Source of the DNA: Luteitalea pratensis
GTDB lineage: Bacteria > Acidobacteriota > Vicinamibacteria > Vicinamibacterales > Vicinamibacteraceae
Assembly (NCBI RefSeq): GCF_001618865.1
Contig: NZ_CP015136.1
Coordinates: forward strand, 5,429,001-5,493,000
DNA length: 64,000 bases
Direction of reading: 5' to 3'
The number at the start of each line of letters is the position of its first letter. Positions within the stretch are counted from its first letter, which is position 1. The position numbers were made by a program, and so were the translations under genes. Shown piece after piece: positions 23,559 to 33,300 of the stretch. Under the pieces are notes generated by a model. It was not told the origin of the DNA, searched no databases, and saw only the letters and a program-made list of their open reading frames with translations.

Positions 23559-25451
23559 ATGGTCTACGTCACCTCGCCGCTTGCCGTCGGCGTGTTCGTC
23601 AGCTTCGTGCTCTTCGTGCTCGTCCTCAGCTGGTGGCTCGGGCGCAGCGCCAGGTCGTCGAGCGGCTACTACGCGGCGCACGGCCAGATCCCCTGGTTCG
23701 TGAACGGCATCGCGTTTGCCGGTGATTACCTGTCAGCCGCGTCGTTCCTCGGCATCTGCGGCATGATCGCCTTCTACGGCTACGACGGGTTCCTCTACTC
23801 CATCGGGTACCTGGCCGGCTGGATCGTCGCCCTCTTCGTGGTCGCCGAACCACTCAAGCAGATGGGCAAGTTCACGTTTGCCGATGCGCTCGATGCGCGA
23901 TTCCATTCGCGCGGGATCAAGCTCGCAGCCGCGATCAGCACCCTCGTCGTGAGCCTCTTCTACCTGATTCCCCAGATGGTCGGCGCCGGCGTGCTGATCA
24001 AGCCGCTGCTCGGCTTCTCGCATGCCGCCGGCGTGCTCATCGTCGGCATCGTCGTGACCATCATCGTCGTGACGGCTGGCATGGTCTCGACCACGTGGGT
24101 GCAGTTCATCAAGGGCGCGCTGCTGGTGGGTTTCTGCATCGTGCTCACCGCGATGATCCTGCGGCGCGGCTTCGAGGTACCTGCGGGCCTGCCGGTCACG
24201 CCCGTCCCTGCCGATGTCGTGCAGCAGCAGGGACGGGTCATCATGGATCCGGACTGGCCGTCCGACGCCTGGTTGCAGGTCCAGGTACCGGGTGGAACCG
24301 TCCGCACGTATCGACGCCTGGCCGACGGGCGCGTGCGCCTCACGCAGGTCGTCACCACCGGCAAGGGCACGACCCTCGTGGACGGATTGCCGCAAGGCCT
24401 GGCCACGGGCCAACACGACCTGGCGCCGGTGGGCGCCGTGACGGCCCTTCCCGGTGGCGCGACCGCCACCGGTCCCCTCGGTCCCCTGGCTTTCCTGCGC
24501 ACCTTCAACCAGGCCACGATCGAGACGTGGACGTCCGAGCGCCGCGTGCTCGGGGCTGGCGGCGTCGCCACGGTCTACACCCCACGCGAGCAGGCAGGCG
24601 GCGACCTCCTGCAGCCGGGCGCGAGCCCGACCTTCAAGGGCGTCCGTGGCACGACGCTGTTCGACAAGCTCGACTTCCTGTCGTTGATGCTCGCCCTGTT
24701 TGCAGGCACGGCGTCGTTGCCGCACATCCTGATCCGCTATTACACGGTCAAGGACGTCATGGCGGTGCGCAAGAGCACGGTGACCGGCATCGGCGCGATC
24801 GGGCTCTTCTACGTCCTCACGCTCTACCTCGGGCTCGGCGCCATGACCAGCGGGGCGCTCGACGTGACCAACACGAACATGGCGGCGCCGCTGCTCGCCC
24901 GCAGCTTCAGCGAGCCGCTGTTCGCGGTCATCTCCGCCATCGCCTTCACGACCGTGCTCGGCACGGTGAGCGGCCTGATCCTCGCCGCGAGCGGCGCGGT
25001 CGTCCACGACCTGCTGACGCACGTGTGGGGCATGTCCTTGACCGACGATGCCAAGGTGCGCGCCGGCAAGTTGGTCGCCGTCGGCGTCGGGATCGTGGCG
25101 ATGCTGCTCGGCATCGTGTTCGAGAAGCTGAACGTGTCGTTCCTCGTGGGCTGGGCGTTCAACGTGGCGGCCTCGGCGAACCTGCCGTCACTGGTCATGC
25201 TGCTGTTCTGGAAGCGCACGACCAAGGAGGGCATCGTCGCCGCCATCCTCGTCGGCATGGCCAGTTCGCTCGCGTGGATTCTCTGCAGCGCGCAGGCGTT
25301 CAAGGACGTCTACGGGTGGCCACCCGAAGCGGCGCCAGTGCCATTCAGCCAGCCCGGAATCGTCACCATTCCGCTCGGTTTCCTCGTGCTCGTGGCCGTC
25401 TCGCTGCTCACGCCACGACCGCTGCCGCCGCCGACCGGTCCGCGTCCCTAG
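23559..25451 (+). CDS. actP: Cation/acetate symporter ActP-like, with a large loop insertion
   Basis: A 630-residue sodium:solute symporter family protein. Early helices and the motif NGIAFAGDYLSAASFLG (sodium site region) fit ActP, as do GTASLPHILIRYYTVKD and VLGTVSGLILAASGAVVHDL. Between about residues 205 and 360 there is a long hydrophilic segment (PSDAWLQVQVPGGTVRTYRR...RTFNQATIETWTSE) not present in E. coli ActP, placed between membrane helices. Takes up acetate or other short carboxylates; the DUF485 partner is just upstream. Confidence 0.88.
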   Translation: MVYVTSPLAVGVFVSFVLFVLVLSWWLGRSARSSSGYYAAHGQIPWFVNGIAFAGDYLSAASFLGICGMIAFYGYDGFLYSIGYLAGWIVALFVVAEPLKQMGKFTFADALDARFHSRGIKLAAAISTLVVSLFYLIPQMVGAGVLIKPLLGFSHAAGVLIVGIVVTIIVVTAGMVSTTWVQFIKGALLVGFCIVLTAMILRRGFEVPAGLPVTPVPADVVQQQGRVIMDPDWPSDAWLQVQVPGGTVRTYRRLADGRVRLTQVVTTGKGTTLVDGLPQGLATGQHDLAPVGAVTALPGGATATGPLGPLAFLRTFNQATIETWTSERRVLGAGGVATVYTPREQAGGDLLQPGASPTFKGVRGTTLFDKLDFLSLMLALFAGTASLPHILIRYYTVKDVMAVRKSTVTGIGAIGLFYVLTLYLGLGAMTSGALDVTNTNMAAPLLARSFSEPLFAVISAIAFTTVLGTVSGLILAASGAVVHDLLTHVWGMSLTDDAKVRAGKLVAVGVGIVAMLLGIVFEKLNVSFLVGWAFNVAASANLPSLVMLLFWKRTTKEGIVAAILVGMASSLAWILCSAQAFKDVYGWPPEAAPVPFSQPGIVTIPLGFLVLVAVSLLTPRPLPPPTGPRP

Positions 25452-25521
25452 ACACGCTCCGCCTCGGCCAGCAACGCGCTCCATTTGACAGGCCAATGAA
25501 ACTGAGTGATGCTCCATTGGC

Positions 25522-25854
25522 ATGCCGAATGGCGAACGCACGGAGGTCCTGCAGGGCACCCTCGACCTGATGATCCTGCAGACGCTCGCGTCCCTCGGGC
25601 CGCAGCATGGCTATGCCGTGGCGGCGCGACTCGAACAGGTGTCGGGCGGCGCCCTGCAACTGAACATGGGGACGCTGTATCCGGGCCTGACACGCCTCGA
25701 GGCGCGAGGCCTGGTGTCGGCGCGCTGGGGGCAGACCGACGCCAACCGGCGCGCTCGTTTCTACGAGCTCACCGCCCGTGGCCGGCGTGCCCTCGAGCAG
25801 GAACGCAGCCAGTGGTTCCGGATGGCCGGCATCATGGCGCGGGTGCTGGAGTAG
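25522..25854 (+). CDS. PadR-family transcriptional regulator
   Basis: A 110-residue winged-helix protein: LQGTLDLMILQTLASLGPQHGYAVAARLEQ followed by LQLNMGTLYPGLTRLEARGLVSARW, the PadR DNA-binding core, and a short C-terminal helix. The gene ends 3 bp before the large ABC-type permease. In Acidobacteriota such PadR genes commonly precede these permeases, so it probably regulates that gene and itself. Confidence 0.92.
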   Translation: MPNGERTEVLQGTLDLMILQTLASLGPQHGYAVAARLEQVSGGALQLNMGTLYPGLTRLEARGLVSARWGQTDANRRARFYELTARGRRALEQERSQWFRMAGIMARVLE

Positions 25855-25857
25855 CCG

Positions 25858-28479
25858 ATGCGCGAGTGGCTCTGGCGGCTGCGTGCGATGTGGAGACGCG
25901 ACGGCCTGACCGACGAACGGCGTGAGGAACTGCAGTTCCACTTCGACGCCGCCGTCGACGCGTGGCGTGCGCGAGGCCTGTCGCCAGAGGCGGCGCATCG
26001 CGAGGCACGCCGCCAGTTGGGTACGGTCGCCGCGGCCGAGACCTCCGCACATGAAGGGCTCGGTGTGCGCTGGATGGACGCCGCAGTCCGCGATGCCCGG
26101 CATGGGATCCGGAGCCTCCGCCACCATGTGGCGTTCACGACCGTCGCGGTCTCGGTGCTCGCGCTCAGCGTCGGCGTCGCCACGCTGCTGTTCGCGCTCT
26201 TCGATGGTGTCCTGCTTCGGCCCCTGCCCTATCGCGAACCCGGACGTCTCGTGCGCGTCTTCGACAGTTCGGCGACGGCGCCACGATTCCCGATGGCCAT
26301 CGGCCGCTACCAGGAATTCCGCGCGGCGGCGCAGTCGCTGGACGGCCTGGCACTCTATACCGGCCGCGACCTGGAACTGGGCGGCGAAGGCCGGCGCTCG
26401 ACGCGCGTGACGGGAGTCGCAGTGACGACCGACTTCTTCTCGATACTGGGCTGGACGCCCGCCTCAGGCCACGCGTTCACCGACAGCGACCTTCGCCGTT
26501 CCGTGCGGAACGTCATCCTGAGCGAGCGGTTGTGGCGAACGCGTTTCGACGCCGACCCCGGCATCGTCGGATCGACCATCCGGCTCGATCGAGAGCCGTG
26601 GACCGTCGTCGGCGTGATGCCAGCCGGCTTCCAGCACGTCGGCGGCGAGTACCGATCGCCGCCACAGGGCGACACCGTGGACGTCTGGATCCCCCTGCCG
26701 GTCGACGGCGGCGACGGGGACCGGCGCGCCTCGCACTACTGCAACGCGATCGCGAGGGTCCGCACGGGACACTCGCTCAGCGAGGCCCAGCAGGAACTGG
26801 CCACGTTGTCGGGGACCTACTCGCGCGCCTACAGCCGCTTCGGGACGTGGGGCGTTCATACCGCGCCCCTGCTCGACGAGGTGACAGGCCGTTCACGCTC
26901 CGTGGTGACCTTGCTGGCGCTCGCGGCAGCGCTGGTCCTGGCCGTGGCGTGCGCAAACATCGCCGGGCTCTGCGTCGCCCGGGCGCTGACGCGACTTCGC
27001 GACGATGCGGTGCGGCGTGCGCTCGGCGCCAGTCGCTGGCAGCGGATTCGCGTGGCTCTGGTCGAGAACCTCATGATCGGCGCGGTCGGCGGCAGCGGCG
27101 GGCTGTTGCTCGGTGCATGGGCGATCCCCGTGCTGCGCACGTGGTTGCCCGACGCGTTCCCGCGCGTCCACGAGGTGGCCTTCACGTGGCGCAGTGGCGC
27201 GTTTGCGGTGATCGTCGCGCTGGTCGCGGTGCTGGTCGCCACGCTGCTTGCAGCGGGTGCCACGCCGGAACCCGCGGCGACCGGGCGCGTGACGAGCGGA
27301 CGTCGCACGCAGCGGCTCCGGGCCGCGCTCGTGGTGACCGAGATCGCCCTCGCGGGTGTGTTGTGCGCAGGCACGATCCAGTTGTGGCGGCATCATCGGG
27401 CCCTGGCCACACGTGACCTCGGCTTCCGTGCCGGGAACGTGCTCACGTTCCGCGTGACCGTCCCGGTCCCGGGCGAGACGCCTCGCGGCGCCGTCGGCAC
27501 GCGACTGGAGGACCTGCGACAGGAGATCCAACGGTTGCAGGAAGTCGAGGCCGTTGGCGCAGCGACCAACCTGCCCTGGAGCGGCTACGACGAGAATGCC
27601 GACCTGACGGTCCTCGGGCGAGAGGTCCCGAAGGGCATGGACACGTCGATCCGCTACCAGGCCGCCACCGCAGGCTTCGTCGAGGCCACGGGGCTGCGCC
27701 TCGTGCGCGGACGCACCTTCGACGCCGCGAAGGACGCCGCGGGCCAGCCGTTGACGATCATCCTCAACGACGCGGCGGCGCGCCACTTCTTCGGCAATGA
27801 CCAACCGCTGGGCGCGCGCGTGTCCATCTTCGGCGCGACGCGCGAGGTGGTGGGCGTGGTCGGCGGCATCCGCGACTACCCGGCCGATCCCGTGGTGCGA
27901 CCGGCCATGTGGTTTCCGATCAACCAGGTGGAGTTCGTGCGCGTCTTCTTCGCGGCGCGCGTGCGCCATGGCACGCCCGAGTCGATCCTGCCCGGCGTGT
28001 TGGCCGCCGTGCAGCGCGTGGACCCGGAGTTGCCGATCAGCGACGTGCAGACGCTCGAGGCGCGGACGATGGTGGCGCTCACCGCCCAACGGCTCTCGAT
28101 GCGGCTGTTCCAGCTCTTCTCCGCGCTGACCCTCGTCCTGGCCGCGTCTGGCCTGTACGGGCTGCTCGCCTACCTCGTGCACCAGCGACGCAAGGAGCTG
28201 AACATCCGTGCCGCCGTGGGGGCCACAAGCGTCGACCTCGCGCAAGTGGTGCTGCGCGAGAGCCTGACGATGGCGTTGGCTGGCGGGATCGTGTGCCTCG
28301 TGGCGCTGCCGGTGGCGTCAGCCTGGTGGCGCGCCCTCACGGAAGGGCTGCCCGACCTCGACGCATGGGCATGGATTGGCACGCCCGCGGCGCTGATCGC
28401 CCTGGCTGTCCTGGCCAGCCTGGGGCCCGCGAGGACGGCCGCGCGCCAGGTCGACGGGGCGGCGCTGCGCGAGGACTGA
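25858..28479 (+). CDS. ADOP-type ABC permease (MacB/FtsX family)
   Basis: An 873-residue membrane protein with the layout of 'acidobacterial duplicated orphan permeases'. A cytoplasmic prefix domain (LTDERREELQFHFDAAVDAWRARGLSPEAAHREARRQLG) precedes the first helix. Two copies of the MacB periplasmic core plus FtsX permease follow (helices near residues 95-120, 345-430, 490 and 745-860). No ATPase gene is next to it, hence 'orphan'. The function is unknown; MacB relatives work as mechanotransmission pumps for peptides, drugs or lipoproteins. Confidence 0.92.
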   Translation: MREWLWRLRAMWRRDGLTDERREELQFHFDAAVDAWRARGLSPEAAHREARRQLGTVAAAETSAHEGLGVRWMDAAVRDARHGIRSLRHHVAFTTVAVSVLALSVGVATLLFALFDGVLLRPLPYREPGRLVRVFDSSATAPRFPMAIGRYQEFRAAAQSLDGLALYTGRDLELGGEGRRSTRVTGVAVTTDFFSILGWTPASGHAFTDSDLRRSVRNVILSERLWRTRFDADPGIVGSTIRLDREPWTVVGVMPAGFQHVGGEYRSPPQGDTVDVWIPLPVDGGDGDRRASHYCNAIARVRTGHSLSEAQQELATLSGTYSRAYSRFGTWGVHTAPLLDEVTGRSRSVVTLLALAAALVLAVACANIAGLCVARALTRLRDDAVRRALGASRWQRIRVALVENLMIGAVGGSGGLLLGAWAIPVLRTWLPDAFPRVHEVAFTWRSGAFAVIVALVAVLVATLLAAGATPEPAATGRVTSGRRTQRLRAALVVTEIALAGVLCAGTIQLWRHHRALATRDLGFRAGNVLTFRVTVPVPGETPRGAVGTRLEDLRQEIQRLQEVEAVGAATNLPWSGYDENADLTVLGREVPKGMDTSIRYQAATAGFVEATGLRLVRGRTFDAAKDAAGQPLTIILNDAAARHFFGNDQPLGARVSIFGATREVVGVVGGIRDYPADPVVRPAMWFPINQVEFVRVFFAARVRHGTPESILPGVLAAVQRVDPELPISDVQTLEARTMVALTAQRLSMRLFQLFSALTLVLAASGLYGLLAYLVHQRRKELNIRAAVGATSVDLAQVVLRESLTMALAGGIVCLVALPVASAWWRALTEGLPDLDAWAWIGTPAALIALAVLASLGPARTAARQVDGAALRED

Positions 28480-28622
28480 CCACCTGTTCCGCGAGAACCG
28501 CGGCGCCGCCGTACCCGGGCCGCGCGAGGCAGACCTGCTACACTGGCGGCGACGTCTCCAGCAGGCCCGCAGGACTTTTCCCGGCGCTGGAGGCGACATT
28601 CGCCTGGAAAGGACCAGCAGTT

Positions 28623-30233
28623 TTGTCGGAAACCCGCCTCAAGATCGCCCTCTTCATCGACTTCGACAACATCGAGATCGGCGTCAAGACCACCCTCGGT
28701 GGCCATTTCGACGTCGGCGCCGTGCTCGAAGCGATGAAAGAACGCGGCGAGGTGGTCACCAAGGTGGCGTACGGGGATTGGACCCGCGCCGGTGACTACA
28801 GCCGCTCGCTCACTCAACACGCCATCCAGATGGTCCAGCGCAACTTGACGCCCGGCGGCGACAAGAACGGCGCCGACATCAATCTCGCGCTCGATGCGCT
28901 GGAGATGGCCTTCACCCACAGCCACATCAACGCCTTCGTGATCGTCGGCGGCGACAGCGATTTCATGGCCCTGGTCGAGAAGCTGAAGCTCTACGACCGG
29001 CAGGTGTTCGTTGTCGGCGGCCGCGCCTTCACGAGCGTGATCCTGCAGAAGAACTGCACGGAATTCATCGCCTACGAGAACCTCATCGGTCGTCGCGGCA
29101 GCAGCAGCCGGGGCGGCGCGAGCAAGGACGTCAAGGACTCGATGCCGCTCGTCAAGCGCGCCCTCAAGGTCCTGGCCGACCGCGAAGTGACGCCGCAACT
29201 CGGCGTGCTGAAGAGCACGCTGCTGCAGCTCGATTCGACGTTCTCCGAACGCGAGTTCGGCGTCAGCACGTTCCGCGATTTCGTGCAGAAGCTCGAGCGC
29301 GCACAGCAGGTCACCTTGCGCGGCGACGAGCGGAGTCTCCTCGTGGAACTGCGAGACGGCGTCGAAGTGCCCGACCATGTCGTGAGCACGCCGCCCGTGG
29401 CCATACAGCATCACCCACCGAAGCCGGCCGCCGCACAGCCAGCCGCGGAAGTCGCAAGCCCCTCACCCGACGGGCCCGCCGATGCAGGCGCCGCGATCGA
29501 TCCGGCAGTGGCCGGCCTGCAGGCCGAGGGCTACGCCGTCATTCGCGACATCTTCCTGCGACCGGGTGTCGTGTCGCGCTGGCCGTTGTACGTCCGCCAG
29601 GCCAAGCAGGTGATTCGCACCGGCAACGAGAGCTTCGATGAGCGCCGCCACGGCTTCAACGGCATCGTCGACGCCCTGCGGTTTGCGCAGCGCGAGGGCC
29701 TCTTCCGCCTGGATCGCGACCGGCAGGGCGTGATCCGCATCTATCCCGGCACGCTGCTGGCCGAGCCCGGCAGCGAGGCAGCGGACCAGGACGGCGCGGC
29801 CGAGCCGGCGAGGGTCGCACCGGTGTCGCCGGAGAGGTTCGAGCGCGGGACGGCACCGCGCGGCGATGTCGACGACCTCCACGAACCGGGAGACGTGAAC
29901 GGCAATCGCGCCTATCCGGGCGAGGAACCGCGTACGTCGCGACCCGGACGTCGCGGTCGCGGCAGTCGCGGCCGGGGCCGCGGCATCATCGACATCCAAC
30001 CGGTGATCGACGAGACACCGGCCGACGCCCAGCAACCCCAGGACGGCCAGCTGTTTCCTGAGGCTGCCGCACCAGCGATCGTCGACGAACCGGCACCGCA
30101 GGCCGAACCAGACGTGTCGCCCGAGCCTGTTGCCGCGGCACCTCGCAAGCGAGCGGCGACCAAGAAGGCAGCGGCCCCACGCAAGAAAGCGGCCGCTCCT
30201 GTGAAGAAGGCCGCCCGCAAGGCATCGCGTTAG
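28623..30233 (+). CDS. NYN-domain (PIN-like) protein with two LOTUS/OST-HTH-like domains and RGG/histone-like tails
   Basis: 536 residues from TTG 28623, chosen for the AAAGGA site 10 bases upstream and because LSETRLKIALFIDFDNIEIG fits the family start. NYN nuclease-type domain at about 1-155 (ALFIDFDNIE, KNGADINLALDALEMAF, FVIVGGDSDFMALVEKL supply the acidic residues). First OST-HTH at about 175-250, second at about 290-380. Then a low-complexity region with RPGRRGRGSRGRGRG (RGG-like) and a final Lys/Ala tail (KRAATKKAAAPRKKAAAP). Predicted to bind and perhaps cut RNA. It ends in a strong terminator. Confidence 0.88.
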   Translation: MSETRLKIALFIDFDNIEIGVKTTLGGHFDVGAVLEAMKERGEVVTKVAYGDWTRAGDYSRSLTQHAIQMVQRNLTPGGDKNGADINLALDALEMAFTHSHINAFVIVGGDSDFMALVEKLKLYDRQVFVVGGRAFTSVILQKNCTEFIAYENLIGRRGSSSRGGASKDVKDSMPLVKRALKVLADREVTPQLGVLKSTLLQLDSTFSEREFGVSTFRDFVQKLERAQQVTLRGDERSLLVELRDGVEVPDHVVSTPPVAIQHHPPKPAAAQPAAEVASPSPDGPADAGAAIDPAVAGLQAEGYAVIRDIFLRPGVVSRWPLYVRQAKQVIRTGNESFDERRHGFNGIVDALRFAQREGLFRLDRDRQGVIRIYPGTLLAEPGSEAADQDGAAEPARVAPVSPERFERGTAPRGDVDDLHEPGDVNGNRAYPGEEPRTSRPGRRGRGSRGRGRGIIDIQPVIDETPADAQQPQDGQLFPEAAAPAIVDEPAPQAEPDVSPEPVAAAPRKRAATKKAAAPRKKAAAPVKKAARKASR

Positions 30234-30256
30234 TCAACACGCACACATCACGACAG

Positions 30257-30300
30257 AGGGCCCGCTCCGGACTGCCGGGGCGGGCCCTTTCTGTGTTCTT
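30257..30300 (+). terminator. Rho-independent terminator of the NYN-LOTUS gene
   Basis: A 14-bp GC-rich stem (AGGGCCCGCTCCGG with CCGGGGCGGGCCCT, one G-T pair) around loop ACTG at 30257-30288, followed by TTTCTGTGTTCTT. It lies 23 bp after the stop codon. Confidence 0.9.
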
Positions 30301-30301
30301 C

Positions 30302-30371
30302 GTCGGCCTTCGTCGTTCGGCCTTCGGCCATCGTTCCCAGGCGTTGAGCGTTAAGCGTTCGGCGTTACGTT
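30302..30371. repeat. Heptad tract, GCGTTAA family, next to the giant gene's stop
   Basis: First TTCGGCC-type units (30305-30330), then four 7-bp units GCGTTGA, GCGTTAA, GCGTTCG and GCGTTAC (30341-30368). The tract comes within 4 bp of the stop codon of the convergent giant gene. GCGTTAA and related units recur at 48353-48396 and GCGTTAG at 6056. Confidence 0.85.
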
Positions 30372-30373
30372 GC

Positions 30374-33300
30374 CTAGATTTCGACCCGCTGCCCGGCGCG
30401 GACCGTCAGCGTCTGGCGACGCTCCGTGCCGTCGGCAAGGCGCACGACGATCTCGTGCGTGCCTGGTGCAATCCTGATCGACCCGGGCGTCGTTCCCGCC
30501 GAAGCGCCGTCGAGGAACACCTCCGCCTCGTACGGCAACGTGAGCGTGCCGGGCGGCACGGAGAACGTCACACGCTCGACGGCTCCGGGCTCGACCTTGA
30601 CCGTCAGCCACTGGCGGATGCCGAGCGCCTCGTTCACCGCGCGCAACCGGTGCGTGCCCGGCGGCAGCAGGATCTGGCCATCCATGCTCGACCCGATCTT
30701 CTCTCGGCCGTTGAGCAGCAGGTTCACCTCGACGGGCGCATCCACGAGGACCCATCCCGCGAAGATCTTCACCTCGAGCGGCGTGGTCTCGTCGGCCACG
30801 ACCATCGCCTTGACGGTGACCGAACCGGCGTCGCCGCGCAGCATCAGCACCTGGTCGCCCGCCGGCAGGTTCTCGAGCAGGAGCGGGGTCGTGCCGCGGA
30901 CCTTGCCGTCGATGACGATCTGGGCTCCGGCAGGATTCGACGTCAGCTGCAGGTTACCCTTGCCGCCGGTCGACGATGGCCACTCCAGCGTCTGTGTCGT
31001 GACAACGCCGACGCTGATCTCCACGGGCATCTCGCGGACGTTGGTGCCCTGTCGCAGCCCCAGCGTGTGCCGGCCAGGAGCGACCTCCTCGCGGAACGGC
31101 GTCCGGCCGACGACCTTCTGGTCGAGCAGGACCTCGACACCGCTCTTGGCCGTCTGCACCACGAGCGTGCCGCGCGCGCCCGGCTGCACCCACCACCATG
31201 CGGCGAACGCGACGCCCTGGAACAGCGCGATCAGCACCGACGCGGCGATGAATCGACGCCAGTTGATGCCTCGCGCAGCTTCCGGCTGGGCAGCGGGCGC
31301 CGACACCCAGGGCTCCGAAGGAGCCGCATGTCGACTCGTCGATCCTGTGACCGTCCCGAGCCCCTCTGCCATCGACTTGACGTTCGTGCGTCCGGACCTG
31401 GGCTGGAGCTCGTCGAGGTCGGGCATGCCGACGGCACGGATCTCCTGCTCGAAGGGACGCAATGCCTCTGGGTCGTCAAATGACGACGCTGGCGGCATCG
31501 GGGCAGGCGTTGGCGCCGGCGCCTCGATCGCGACACTCGCGGGCGCGAACGCGTGTGTCGGACCGGCGTGACCCGTGACCATCGAGATCGTGCTCGCCTC
31601 GTGCTCGCCGGCGAGCGGCTCCCCATGGATCCCCTGTGGGGTCGATCCCAGCTCGTTGGCTGACGCCTGCAAGCCCCGAGGGCGCAGCGCGCCGAAGTCG
31701 CTCGGAGGCGTCCACGCGGGCACCTCGCGCCCGAGCAATGACGCCTGCCGTGTGCCCATCTCGGGACCCGCATCGTCGTTCGGCGTCAGTGCTCCCGGAT
31801 CCGACGGCGTCAGCGAAATCGCCATCGGCAGCGCCACGATCGGCGCAGGCACCGCTTCTGCCTGGAGCGGCGACGGCGCGGCTGCAACCTGGACAACCGG
31901 CGGCGCCACCGCGATCGTCGCCTGGATCGCGTCGTTTGCGACCGCGGCAACGTTCACAAACGGAATGCTGGTGGTCGCAGGGGCAGCGATCACGGCGGGG
32001 GCCGCGGTCGGAACGGCTGTGCTGCCCTTCTTGCGCCGAGACCGACGTTTCTTCTTCTTCGAAGCGGACGCGCTCGTCGCCAGGTCAGACGCGGTGCTGT
32101 CGTGATGGTCCTCCTCGTGCGTCACCGCCGAGGACTCTGCCGCCAGGTCTGGCTGAGCCGCCGATCCGAAGTCGCCCGTGACTTCCGGGAGTTCGGACGG
32201 CAGATGGTCCCAGGCGTTGCCATCGTGGCCGTCGTCGACGATGACGACCTCTGGCACGCTGTGCGGGAACATCGCCGGCATCTCGACGCGTGAGGGCGCC
32301 TCGACCGGCGAAGGTTCAAGCGGGGCGTCGGGTGTCGGCTGCGGGTCAGGGTACGCGCGCGTGTCGGATTCCTCGACAGGGGCGCGTTCGTCTACCGGTG
32401 CAGCCTCCTCGACATGTGCGGGCGCAGCGTCGGGCGCGGTCGTCGGTTCGGATGGAGGGGCGACTTCGGCGACTGACGCATACACGACCGGCACTGCGTC
32501 CGGCAGCGGAATGCCCGGCTCATCATCGGTGGACGTGCACACGACCTCGGCAACACGCGAGTCGTCGGATTCGAGTGCGTCGACCGATCCCGATGCGGTG
32601 TCCATCGACTCTGCCGCGGGCTCCGCAATCGGCTCGAACTCGACGATGGGTTCCGCCTCGGGCTCGGAATCGCCCGCGACCGTTTGTCCCGTGAAGAACC
32701 CACCCTCAGCCACCGCTGGCGTGTCGGCATCCGTGTTCGCGCCAAGGAACGCCGCGCGCCAATCGCGGGCGTCGTTGCCGCCGACGTCCCGAGAGAGCAA
32801 CGCAGCCGCCGCAAACGACGGGGCGTCATCAACGGGCTGGGCATCGAAGGTCGCATCGGCCTGCATCGACCCTGGCCCGTCCTCCTGCTGAAGGAGGATG
32901 GGCTCGATGTCGCCGAAGAGGTGGTAGGCGCCGACCGGCGCCATCGCATCATCCCCGCCGACATTCACGTCGGCCACCGCCCACGCGTCGGTCGTGGCGA
33001 TGATCGCTGTGTCGGATGCAGCCGCGGCGGCGTCTGTCACGTCGGCGACGGCATCGACGGCAACCTCTGACGGCACCACGTCGGGCTCCGGGGCCCGATG
33101 CGGCTCCAGTGCAAACGGCACCGCCGTGACGTGGTCGTCAGGCAACTCCCCGAGTGACAGGACCGTCAGGTGATCGGCAGCCGCCCGTGCGTCGGACTCG
33201 TCCGCGGCGAGAGCCATCGAGTCCGCGTCAGGAGCGAGATACACCGCGTCATCGGCCGTCGCTGCCGGCTGGAGTTCCAGGTCCGAGTCGACTGCGACAG

